A program made the position numbers and the translations under genes. From positions 3,410,001 to 3,474,000 of the forward strand of contig NZ_CP014136.1 of assembly GCF_002291425.1 (NCBI RefSeq): a stretch of 64,000 bases of DNA, written 5' to 3'. The notes beneath the pieces were generated by a model. That model saw only the letters and a list, made by a program, of their open reading frames with translations. It searched no databases and was not told where the DNA came from. This stretch comes from Gibbsiella quercinecans. Lineage in GTDB: Bacteria; Pseudomonadota; Gammaproteobacteria; Enterobacterales; Enterobacteriaceae. Below are positions 18,166 to 26,352 of the stretch, in pieces. The stretch's first letter is position 1; each line of letters starts with the position of its first letter.

Positions 18166-19254
18166 GTGTTGAAAATCCATTTTCTGCTTGTCATTTTTTC
18201 CGCCCTGCTGCTGGCGGGCTGCGATCGTTCCGAACCGGAAGTGAATTCCCCTCCACGCCAGGTAAAAGTATTTACCGTCGATGAAACGCACCGCCTTGAT
18301 AGCCGCGTTTTTCCGGCCCGCGTGTTGGCCGGGGATGATACCACGCTGTCTTTCAAGCGCGCCGGCCAATTACAACAGTTGAATATACGTGAAGGGGCCA
18401 AGGTCAAGGCTGGGGATATCCTGGCGCAGCTCAATGCGAGCGATGCCAGCCTGCGGGTAAAAGAACGCCAGAGTGCGTTTAACCTGGCGCAGCGTCAATT
18501 CGAACGTTTTTCCACCTTGGCGCAGCGGCATGTGGTTTCCCGCGCCGAGCTGGACGTGCAACGGGCCAATCGGGATTCAGCTTCCGCGGCGCTGAAAATA
18601 GCCCAGGAAGAGCTGCAATACCTGACGCTGCGCGCGCCGTTTGACGGCGTGATCGCCAGACTCAACGTGCGCAACCACCAGGTGGTTGCCGCCGGGCAGG
18701 CGATCGCCACTTTGAGCAGCCTGCAATCGCTGGACGTGGTGTTCAATGTGCCGGAAAGCCTGTTTACCAGCCTGGACGTGCGCAACGTCAATTATCGCCC
18801 GCGGGTGCGCATCAATAATCTGCCGGATCGCGAGTTTATCGCCAGCTATAAAGAGCATGCCACCAATACCGATTCCGGCACCTTGACCTACCAGATCACC
18901 TTGACCATGCCGCGCCCGGCGGATTTGCCGGTGGTCGGCGGCATGAGCGGCACCGTTTCCATTAATCTGGGCAATTTACCGACCGCTGCGCAGGCCAGCG
19001 CCATGGTGGTGCCGGTCGAAGCCGTGTTCAACCCGGATAAAAGCCAACTGAACCAGGCGCACGTCTGGGTGATTAAAGAGGAGAACGGCGCCTTGCGGGT
19101 GGAGGACCGCGTGGTCAAGGTTGGCCAGATAACCTCGCAGGGCATTGAAATCACCGCCGGCTTACAGCCCGGCGATCGGATTGTCTCCGCCGGCGTCGGG
19201 GAGTTGCGCGCGCAGCAGCCGGTGCGCATCTGGACGCGGGAAAGGGGTCTGTGA
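18166..19254 (+). CDS. RND efflux periplasmic adaptor (membrane fusion lipoprotein)
   Basis: This is a 362-residue HlyD/AcrA-type adaptor. A lipoprotein signal (LLLAGC lipobox, Cys about 20) is followed by a lipoyl half-domain (LSFKRAGQLQQLNIREGAKV), an alpha-helical hairpin (about 100-150), the second lipoyl half (LTLRAPFDGVIARLNV) and beta-barrel domains. It links the inner-membrane pump encoded next to an outer-membrane TolC-like channel. The start is GTG (TTG next codon possible) after GAGGTG. Its stop overlaps the permease start. Confidence 0.9.
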   Translation: MLKIHFLLVIFSALLLAGCDRSEPEVNSPPRQVKVFTVDETHRLDSRVFPARVLAGDDTTLSFKRAGQLQQLNIREGAKVKAGDILAQLNASDASLRVKERQSAFNLAQRQFERFSTLAQRHVVSRAELDVQRANRDSASAALKIAQEELQYLTLRAPFDGVIARLNVRNHQVVAAGQAIATLSSLQSLDVVFNVPESLFTSLDVRNVNYRPRVRINNLPDREFIASYKEHATNTDSGTLTYQITLTMPRPADLPVVGGMSGTVSINLGNLPTAAQASAMVVPVEAVFNPDKSQLNQAHVWVIKEENGALRVEDRVVKVGQITSQGIEITAGLQPGDRIVSAGVGELRAQQPVRIWTRERGL

Positions 19255-22200
19255 TGATGGGCATGATTGACGGCATCATTAATAATCGCACCCGTGCCTG
19301 GCTGATGATTTTGCTGCTGGGCGTGGGCGGCATCATCGCTTTTTTTAATATTGGCCGCCTTGAAGATCCGGCGTTCACGGTGAAAACGGCGGTGGTGATC
19401 ACGCAATACCCCGGCGCCTCCACGCAGCAGGTGGAAGAGGAAGTGACGCTGCCGCTGGAGAACGCGCTCCAGCGCCTGCCTTACCTGGATAACGTCAGTT
19501 CTATTTCCAGCGTTGGCCTGTCGCAGATCACCGTCAATATCCGTTCGCAATACGGCGCCGCCGAGCTGCCGCAGATTTGGGACGAACTGCGCCGCCGCGT
19601 CGGCGATGCCGCCTTGCAATTCCCGCCTGGGGTCGCCGCCCCCTTTGTGAATGATGATTTCGGCGATGTGTACGGCTTTTTCTTTGCGATTTACGGCGAC
19701 AACTACGACAACCAGGAACTGCGTAACTATGCAGAACAGCTGCGGCGCGATCTAGTCTTGCTGCCCGGCGTCGGCAAAGTGGCGATCGGCGGCGTGATCC
19801 CGGAGGAAATCCACCTTGAGATCTCACGCGCCAAAATGAGCGTATACGGCATCACCCTGCAGCGGCTGGCGGATATCCTGAGCCGCCAGAATATCGTTTC
19901 CGATGCGGGCAGCATTACGGTTGGCAGCGAATCTATTCGGCTGCACCCCACCGGCGAATTCCAAAGCATCGAGGAACTGGGCAACTTGCTGATCAGCCCA
20001 CCCGGCAGCACGCACAGCGTTTACCTGCGTGATATCGGCACGCTGTCGCGCAGCCTGAATGACAAACCGACCAATATCTACCATGCCAATGGCCACAATG
20101 CGCTGACCATGGGTATTTCGTTTGTGCCTAACGTGAATGTCATCACGGTGGGCAATGCCATCGAAGCCCAGCTCAAACGTATGGAGGCGGAGAAGCCGGC
20201 GGGCATTCAACTGAAGGTGTTTTACGATCAGGCGGCCGAAGTTAAGCATTCGGTGAACGGTTTTATCCTTAACTTCCTGATGGCGCTGGTGATTGTCATC
20301 GGCACTCTGCTGATTTTCATGGGGATGCGCAGCGGGGTGATTATTGCCGCCTCGCTTGCCATCAATGTGCTCGGTACGCTGTTAATCATGTATCTGCTGG
20401 GGATCGAACTGCAGCGCATTTCTCTGGGGGCGCTGGTTATCGCACTGAGCATGCTGGTGGATAACGCCATCGTGGTGGTGGAGGGCGCCCTGGTTGAGCA
20501 ACAGCGTGGTAAACGGCCGCTCGACGCCGTGCGGTATATCATCAGGCGCTCGGCCTTGCCCCTGCTGGCGGCGACGGTGATTGCGGTGCTGGCGTTTGCG
20601 CCGATTGGTTTATCGCAGGATTCCACTGGGGAATATTGTAAATCGCTGTTCCAGGTGCTGTTGATTTCCCTGATGCTGAGTTGGTTGACGGCGCTGACGC
20701 TGACGCCGGTATTTATCAAGTGGGCGTTCGGCAAGGTGGATCTTAGCCTGAAAGCGCAGACCGGCGGCGAGCCGGCATCGCCGTACAGCGGCCGGGTGTT
20801 CCGCATTTACCGCGGGATCTTGAGCGGGCTGCTGCGCCAACGGGCGGTGACGCTGGTGGTGTTGGCTGGGTTGCTGGGCGCTTCAATTTATGGTTTTGGT
20901 CACGTGCGGCAGAACTTCTTCCCGTCTGCCAATACGCCGATTTTCTTTGTCGATCTGTGGCTGCCCTATGGCACGGATATCAACTACACCGCGGCGGTGA
21001 CGAAAAACATCGAGCAGAACGTCAGCCAGCAACCCGGAGTGGATACCACCGTGACCACCATCGGCCAGGGGAGCATGCGTTTTATGCTGACCTACAATTC
21101 GCAGCGCCAGTACACCAACTATGCGCAAATCATGGTCCGGGTGGACGATCAGCGCCGCATCGGCGGCATTGCGCAGCAGATCCAGAATTACATCCACGCC
21201 AACCATCCGGACGTGAACGAGCGCATTAAACGCATCATGTTCGGGCCTTCCAACGACAGCGCCATCGAGGCGCGGATCAGAGGCTCGGATCCGGACGTGC
21301 TGCGGCACATCGCCAGCCAAATCGATGACATCATCATGGCCGACGGTGGGGCCGATGGCAGCCGCAACGATTGGCAAGAGCGCAGCAAGGTCATCCGCCC
21401 GCAGTTTTCCACTTACCTGGGGCGTGAACTGGGGGTGGATAAGCGTGAGGTGGACAGCGCGTTGCGGATGAATTTCGAAGGCGGCGTGGTGGGGATCTAC
21501 CGTGACGGCTCGCGTTTGCTGCCGATCGTGATGCGCCCGCCGGCCAACGAACGGCTTGATGCCGACCATATGGCCAATATCATGGTCTGGAGCCAGTCGC
21601 AGCAGCAGTTTATCCCGTTAAACAACGTGGTGAGCGCCTTTACCACCGAGTGGGAAGAGCCGCTGATCATGCGGCGCGACCGCATCCGGGTGCTGACGGT
21701 ACAAACCGATCCCAGCCCGCTGAGCGGCGAAACGTCCGGCGATCTGCTGGCGCGCATCAAGCCAAAAGTGGCGGCGCTGGCGTTGCCTTTCGGCTACAGC
21801 ATCGAATGGGGCGGCGACGCGGAAAGCTCCAGCGAAGCGCAATCGGGGCTGTTCACCACATTGCCGCTGGGCTTCCTGGTGATGTTTATCATTACCGTGT
21901 TGATGTTCAGCTCGCTGAAAAATGCCGTGGCCATCTGGCTGACCGTACCGCTGGCGATGATCGGGGTGACTCTGGGCTTCCTGTTGACCGGCATCCCCTT
22001 TGGCTTCATGGCGTTGATCGGGCTGCTAAGCCTGAGCGGGATGCTCATCCGTAACGGCATCGTGCTAGTGGAAGAGATCAACCAGCAAAAACGGGAAAAA
22101 CCCCAGACGGCGGCGATTATCGACGCGGCTACCTCGCGCCTGCGGCCGATCCTGTTGACGGCCTTTACCACCGTGCTGGGGCTGGCGCCGCTGCTGCTGG

Positions 22201-22334
22201 ACGTCTTCTTCCAGAGCATGGCGGTGGTCATTATGTTCGGCCTTGGCTTTGCCACTGTGCTGACGCTGCTGGTGCTGCCGGTGATATACAGTTGCATGCA
22301 TCCTGAGAAGGTGGATAGCGCAAACCCGGAATAA
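19254..22334 (+). CDS. RND efflux permease
   Basis: This is a 1026-residue resistance-nodulation-division pump with two repeats of one plus five membrane spans and large periplasmic loops. The proton-relay region of TM4 reads ALSMLVDNAIVVVE, keeping one of the two aspartates found in AcrB. The subgroup resembles VexH/OqxB-like or metal-free HAE1 pumps, but I cannot name the substrate. The ATG at 19254 overlaps the adaptor stop and follows AAAGGGG by 6 bases; a GTG at 19251 is an alternative. No outer-membrane channel gene follows, so TolC is presumably shared. Confidence 0.92.
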   Translation: MMGMIDGIINNRTRAWLMILLLGVGGIIAFFNIGRLEDPAFTVKTAVVITQYPGASTQQVEEEVTLPLENALQRLPYLDNVSSISSVGLSQITVNIRSQYGAAELPQIWDELRRRVGDAALQFPPGVAAPFVNDDFGDVYGFFFAIYGDNYDNQELRNYAEQLRRDLVLLPGVGKVAIGGVIPEEIHLEISRAKMSVYGITLQRLADILSRQNIVSDAGSITVGSESIRLHPTGEFQSIEELGNLLISPPGSTHSVYLRDIGTLSRSLNDKPTNIYHANGHNALTMGISFVPNVNVITVGNAIEAQLKRMEAEKPAGIQLKVFYDQAAEVKHSVNGFILNFLMALVIVIGTLLIFMGMRSGVIIAASLAINVLGTLLIMYLLGIELQRISLGALVIALSMLVDNAIVVVEGALVEQQRGKRPLDAVRYIIRRSALPLLAATVIAVLAFAPIGLSQDSTGEYCKSLFQVLLISLMLSWLTALTLTPVFIKWAFGKVDLSLKAQTGGEPASPYSGRVFRIYRGILSGLLRQRAVTLVVLAGLLGASIYGFGHVRQNFFPSANTPIFFVDLWLPYGTDINYTAAVTKNIEQNVSQQPGVDTTVTTIGQGSMRFMLTYNSQRQYTNYAQIMVRVDDQRRIGGIAQQIQNYIHANHPDVNERIKRIMFGPSNDSAIEARIRGSDPDVLRHIASQIDDIIMADGGADGSRNDWQERSKVIRPQFSTYLGRELGVDKREVDSALRMNFEGGVVGIYRDGSRLLPIVMRPPANERLDADHMANIMVWSQSQQQFIPLNNVVSAFTTEWEEPLIMRRDRIRVLTVQTDPSPLSGETSGDLLARIKPKVAALALPFGYSIEWGGDAESSSEAQSGLFTTLPLGFLVMFIITVLMFSSLKNAVAIWLTVPLAMIGVTLGFLLTGIPFGFMALIGLLSLSGMLIRNGIVLVEEINQQKREKPQTAAIIDAATSRLRPILLTAFTTVLGLAPLLLDVFFQSMAVVIMFGLGFATVLTLLVLPVIYSCMHPEKVDSANPE

Positions 22335-22390
22335 AGCCGGGTTGAAGATGATGATTTTGATGGGCGTATCTTTTATCGCTGGCTAAAATA

Positions 22391-22430
22391 CGGCAGGTAG
22401 CAGGAAGATGAATATTCCGGCTACCTGCCG
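22391..22430. terminator. long hairpin after the RND permease gene
   Basis: A perfect 11-bp stem (CGGCAGGTAGC/GCTACCTGCCG) has a further GGAA/TTCC pairing inside. It lies 57 bp after the permease stop, inside a 460-bp gap (22335-22794) that otherwise shows only an AT-rich promoter region for the next gene. No T run follows, so it may be a transcript-stabilising structure instead. Confidence 0.5.
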
Positions 22431-22794
22431 TGGATTTCCATTACACGGCAACGTCACATTCCCTCTTTTTTCTCTTTTGAGCGCTTTCCCCCCGATAAAA
22501 AATAGAAGATATATTAGCGTTGGTTAACATAAATAACGGATAAACAATACCCATTATCGGTTTGGCGCTGGTTTGTTTTGTTGTTAATATGCCTCTAAGT
22601 TATGAGGTGTGGTCGTCACATAGTGATTTTTTATGTCTCCGTCTATTACACAATATAGGTATGGGGTTACGGAACTTTGGCCCTGAAGACAAGAGTCGGG
22701 CATTATTGGATACGGCCGCACGCTCCGCAAAGATCATCTTTTACATGTATTACGCATGTTTAATTATTTATGTTTTATTTTGAGGCCATACGTT

Positions 22795-23337
22795 ATGAAA
22801 ATTGCAAAATTTGCCCCACTTGCGTTGATTGCCGCATCCGGTTCCGCTTTTGCTTTGGGTTTTACCAGTGAAGTCGGCAAAGATTACACCAACCTCGATA
22901 TGGAACTGGGGAAAAGCAGCTCCGGCCTGTATCTGCAGAGCAACTGGGTTAAAAACGTCAAAGACGGTGCGCAGGTTGGCGGCGTTGGCGCCGGTTATAA
23001 CCTGGCGCTGGGGCCGCTGATGCTGAACGCGGGCGCCAAAGCGCTCTACATCGGCCCGAAAAAGGGCGATAACGGGATGGTATTCCCGATCGGCGGTGGC
23101 GTTACCTACAACGTAACCGACAGCATCGCCATTTACGGCGAAGGTTATTCTGCGCCGCAAGGATTGGGCAACAGCGTTAAAAATTACGCCGAAGCCAACG
23201 GTGGGGTCAGCTGGGCGCCATTCACCCCGCTGACGGTGAAAGTGGGTTACCGCTATGCGGGCGTTGACGGTAAAGATGGCCGCCCTGGCCATACCTTGTT
23301 CGACGGGGTTTACGCCGGCGCCGGCCTGACTTTCTAA
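22795..23337 (+). CDS. yfaZ: YfaZ-family outer membrane protein
   Basis: This is a 180-residue secreted protein. It has an N-terminal signal peptide (MKIAKFAPLALIAASGSAFA), then alternating hydrophobic beta-strand segments, ending in Phe (GAGLTF) as porins do. It resembles the YfaZ family of small predicted porins of unknown substrate. The ATG at 22795 begins a clear signal sequence; the frame is open upstream to 22756 but those residues are not needed. It is a single gene with its own promoter region. Confidence 0.8.
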   Translation: MKIAKFAPLALIAASGSAFALGFTSEVGKDYTNLDMELGKSSSGLYLQSNWVKNVKDGAQVGGVGAGYNLALGPLMLNAGAKALYIGPKKGDNGMVFPIGGGVTYNVTDSIAIYGEGYSAPQGLGNSVKNYAEANGGVSWAPFTPLTVKVGYRYAGVDGKDGRPGHTLFDGVYAGAGLTF

Positions 23338-23346
23338 TGCGCCAGT

Positions 23347-23368
23347 AGGGGGTAGCCGATACTATCCC
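23347..23368 (+). terminator. terminator-like hairpin after yfaZ
   Basis: GGGGGTAG pairs with CTATCCCC (one mismatch) around a 6-base loop about 10 bp after the yfaZ stop, followed by a loosely T-rich stretch (TGTGAATCTTTTCC). Confidence 0.5.
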
Positions 23369-23552
23369 CTGTGAATCTTTTCCTCACAATGCCTGCGTTA
23401 TCCTATTCTTTGTTCCTTTTCTCTGCCCCTTTTCTCCGCGCCTGATGTAAATACTTCCTCAACAATGTGATCACGACAATTTTTCATTATCATATAAATG
23501 GTATTATAAATGCATCTTTGATTTTATTATTCTCATCTGAAAAGGTGTAACG

Positions 23553-24089
23553 GTGATTTTTTATCTGGTTTCTGATGACAATATGCTATTCAACGGATTG
23601 TCTACGCTATTGTTGGATGAAGGCGTTGATCATCCGTTATTGAAACGCAAGCACAGCGAATATGCGGCATGTCTGTTTATTGTTGATGCCAGAGTGGCGC
23701 GGTGGGAACTGGAATTACTGTTGTATGAACGGCCCGATGGCCATTTTGTTATCTTGTGTTTTTCTTCCGCCGAGCTTGAACGTTGGCAGGAAAAATATAT
23801 TTGCATTGATATGTCGCTTTCTCTTGGTGCTGTGCGCGCCAGCCTGCTTAAGGCAATGGTGGAAGATGCCGGGAGAATACGCATGGCGCAAACCCAGGAT
23901 CTGTTTAGGCCGATATTGACGGTAAAAGAGAAGGATGTCTTCAGAGGGTTAATGATGGGGAAAAACGTGCACCAGATAGCGGAGATGTGCGGCTGCGATA
24001 TAAAAACCGTTTACGGCCACCGGAGAAACCTGGTGGCAAAGCTCAGGTTCAATAACTTTAACCAGTTGTATTTGCATTGCCTGGGCTGA
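23553..24089 (+). CDS. LuxR-type transcriptional regulator
   Basis: This is a 178-residue protein. The C-terminal 60 residues (LTVKEKDVFRGLMMGKNVHQ onward, with DIKTVYGHRRNL) form a LuxR/FixJ-type helix-turn-helix. The N-terminal part is a short degenerate receiver-like domain (MIFYLVSDDNMLF) without a clear phospho-acceptor set. This resembles BglJ/RcsB-like accessory regulators. The start is GTG after AAAGGTG. Its targets are unknown; the neighbours yfaZ and hutX do not obviously depend on it. Confidence 0.8.
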   Translation: MIFYLVSDDNMLFNGLSTLLLDEGVDHPLLKRKHSEYAACLFIVDARVARWELELLLYERPDGHFVILCFSSAELERWQEKYICIDMSLSLGAVRASLLKAMVEDAGRIRMAQTQDLFRPILTVKEKDVFRGLMMGKNVHQIAEMCGCDIKTVYGHRRNLVAKLRFNNFNQLYLHCLG

Positions 24090-24131
24090 GCCGCCCCCGG
24101 CTGACCAGGGGCATGCTTGCGCGCGCAGTTT

Positions 24132-24632
24132 TTAGCCCTGTAGTGTTGCCGCCAACTGCCGGAATGCCGCCACTTGATCCGCCAGGAGTTGCCGGTGGCT
24201 GTCGCGGCCCAGGAAGATCTTGAACATGGCTTTTTCTTCGCTATTGAAAAAGATCACTGAAGCGGTATCCATCCCCATGAACTTGCGCTCAATCAGGGCA
24301 ATATGCGCGCAGTTTTCCGCCTTGATATGGCCGCTCATGCCATTTTTACCCCGCAGATTAAAGTAGCCGTGGCGGTGGAAGCCGGAAGGCAGATCGCCGG
24401 AAAACTCTAAAATCACATCGTGGTTATGCACCAGCGTTGTCACTTTCCCCCAGCCGGTGATGGCGTCCCACACGGCGTCAAATTGCTCCCCGCTGACCAC
24501 CCGGTGAACCGGAACCTGTTTAACCACGGCCAGCAGCGAGGTTTGATATTTTTCGGCAATGTCTTCCAGCGTGCCATCGGGCTCTGTGCGCATAAACTCG
24601 GCCAGAGATAAGGATGAATCCGAAGGTGTCAT
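24132..24632 (-). CDS. hutX: heme utilization carrier protein HutX
   Basis: This is a 166-residue protein of the HutX/HuvX family, cytoplasmic heme-binding proteins that pass heme to degrading enzymes. Recognisable segments are GFHRHGYFNLRGKNGMSGH and FMGMDTASVIFFN. The start ATG overlaps the hutW stop (ATGA), showing that the two are translated together. The gene ends the heme-degradation operon that runs away from the TonB-receptor gene. The length matches the family. Confidence 0.9.
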   Translation of the reverse strand: MTPSDSSLSLAEFMRTEPDGTLEDIAEKYQTSLLAVVKQVPVHRVVSGEQFDAVWDAITGWGKVTTLVHNHDVILEFSGDLPSGFHRHGYFNLRGKNGMSGHIKAENCAHIALIERKFMGMDTASVIFFNSEEKAMFKIFLGRDSHRQLLADQVAAFRQLAATLQG

Positions 24633-25975
24633 AGTAGGGTGCTCCTTTGTGGTAATGAAGTAGGGGATTCGGGATTGAGCTGGAGGATCAGCTGTTGCAG
24701 CGATTGCAGCAGATTGCTGGCCCAAAAGCGGCCTTCGTCGGTCAGGCGTATGCAGGTGCCGGCGTCTTTGGTCAGGCCTGCCTGGTGCCACTGGCTTAAT
24801 AATGGCGCCAGCCGCTGCGCATGCGGCGTAATTTCAGGCAACGGAATGCGGCCGATTTCAACCCCTGCCTGCAGGATATGGCGCCACTGATTATCTGCCG
24901 TGCTGTGCATCATCATCATCAACGGCTTCTGTTGTTGCTCAATCGCCTGGTAGTACTTGCTTAACTGGCGCTCGACCATGTAGGTTCGGCCGTTAACCGA
25001 ACCGCCGCCGCCTGCGCCCATCGCCAGGCAATCCGCACCGCGTTTGATCAACAGGTTGTATAGGTTGCGTTCGCGGGTGGTGCATGCCCAATGGCTATTG
25101 CTGATATGGCGCCAACCGGCGTCGTCGAGCATCTGGCAGCCCTGCAGGTAAAGATCGCGCCGTTCGAGCGGGGTGGGGATTGTGACCCGTTTGTTTTCGA
25201 CCGCTTTCGCCAACGGCGTGCCGGGCAACAGGTTCAACGCGTAGAGATCCACGCCGTCCAGGCCGATGCCCTGGGCGATGGTTAAATCTTCCGCCCAGTT
25301 TTCCGCGTTTTGGCCGGGCAGGCCGAACAACAGATCGCAGACGATCGCGGCGCGATCGCGCTTGCTTAGCCCTTCAATAAAACGCCTGGCCTGCGGCCCG
25401 TCGGATGTTCGCCCCATCTGTTTGCGAATGCGGCTATTGAAGGTCTGGATGCCGATGGAAAACCGATTGGCGCCGGCGTCCAGGCAGGCGTCAATGCGCT
25501 CATCATCAAAATCCAGTACGCGCCCTTCAATGGTGATTTCGCAGTCCGGCGCCAGCGGCAGCCGGGCTCTTAAGGTTTGAATAATGCGGAACAAGTCTTT
25601 CGCCGCCAGCGCGGAAGGGGTGCCGCCGCCAAAATAAACCGCATGAATGGGTGCGGACTGGTGGAGTGTGCTGCCGGATTCCATGTCGATTTCCCGCAGC
25701 AGATATTGCGTATATTGCTCGCAACTTTCTGGTTTATAGCGGTTTTGATAAAACGCGCAGAATTTGCAATGGGTGGCGCAAAACGGCACATGCAAATAGA
25801 GCAGCCTCTTGCGCGCCGGGGCCGCCTGTCTGACCAGTGATTGCCATTGTGCCTGCACCTGTTCTGGCGGTATGGGCGCCGTGGGGCGCCAGGGCATGGT
25901 GGCGTGGCGATCTGTAAATGGCTGTGCACCGGCTTGCGCATAGTGTGGGGTGAAATCAATCAGCGGGGAGCCCAT
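24629..25975 (-). CDS. hutW: radical SAM heme methyltransferase (ChuW/HutW family)
   Basis: This is a 448-residue radical SAM enzyme. The cluster motif CATHCKFC (CxxxCxxC) is near residue 67, followed by GGGTPSAL and a HemN-like C-terminal domain. ChuW of E. coli O157 opens heme anaerobically to give anaerobilin and free iron; HutW is the Vibrio counterpart. The protein is expected in the cytoplasm, with HutX as partner. Its promoter region carries a Fur-box-like site at 26016, so iron control is likely. Confidence 0.9.
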   Translation of the reverse strand: MGSPLIDFTPHYAQAGAQPFTDRHATMPWRPTAPIPPEQVQAQWQSLVRQAAPARKRLLYLHVPFCATHCKFCAFYQNRYKPESCEQYTQYLLREIDMESGSTLHQSAPIHAVYFGGGTPSALAAKDLFRIIQTLRARLPLAPDCEITIEGRVLDFDDERIDACLDAGANRFSIGIQTFNSRIRKQMGRTSDGPQARRFIEGLSKRDRAAIVCDLLFGLPGQNAENWAEDLTIAQGIGLDGVDLYALNLLPGTPLAKAVENKRVTIPTPLERRDLYLQGCQMLDDAGWRHISNSHWACTTRERNLYNLLIKRGADCLAMGAGGGGSVNGRTYMVERQLSKYYQAIEQQQKPLMMMMHSTADNQWRHILQAGVEIGRIPLPEITPHAQRLAPLLSQWHQAGLTKDAGTCIRLTDEGRFWASNLLQSLQQLILQLNPESPTSLPQRSTLL

Positions 25976-26015
25976 ATAACGCCTTTGCGGTCGGTCAATT
26001 TCACGGAATTAAATG

Positions 26016-26035
26016 ATAATAAAACTCGTTTATCA
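26016..26035. promoter_or_regulatory. Fur-box-like site before hutW
   Basis: GATAATAAAACTCGTTTATC has good outer half-sites (GATAAT and TTATC) of the Fur consensus but a poor centre. It lies 41-60 bp upstream of the hutW start, in a 377-bp divergent intergenic region with the receptor gene. Confidence 0.45.
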
Positions 26036-26316
26036 AATAAAAAGTGTCGCGATCACGAAAATAAAACGTTATAGGGAAAAAAGAGTAACACTGGGATGCG
26101 ATTAATTAACCTGGCTTGTCTATTTTTATGGGAATTTAACAATAATACTCATACATAAGTTTTATTAACATTAGTTTGGCATTCATAGTAAGTATATTTT
26201 TCTTTGAATGCCACTAAGAATAATTCTTGGCATTTTGATTTTAATCAACGTGCATTTCATTTCCGATAATATTTCTCGATCGCACCCGCCGTTTTCTGTA
26301 AAACCACAATTCAATT

Positions 26317-26335
26317 GATAATGATTCTCACTTGC
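26317..26335. promoter_or_regulatory. Fur box before the TonB receptor gene
   Basis: GATAATGATTCTCACTTGC matches the first 9-10 bases of the Fur consensus GATAATGATAATCATTATC exactly and the rest partly. It lies 18 bp before the ATG at 26353, where bound Fur would block transcription. Confidence 0.7.
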
Positions 26336-26352
26336 CTTCGGGGTTGATTGCC

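Noticed and set aside
22562-22783. 73-codon open frame between the RND permease and yfaZ
   Set aside because: It has no Shine-Dalgarno site and an odd composition, and it lies in the promoter region of yfaZ.
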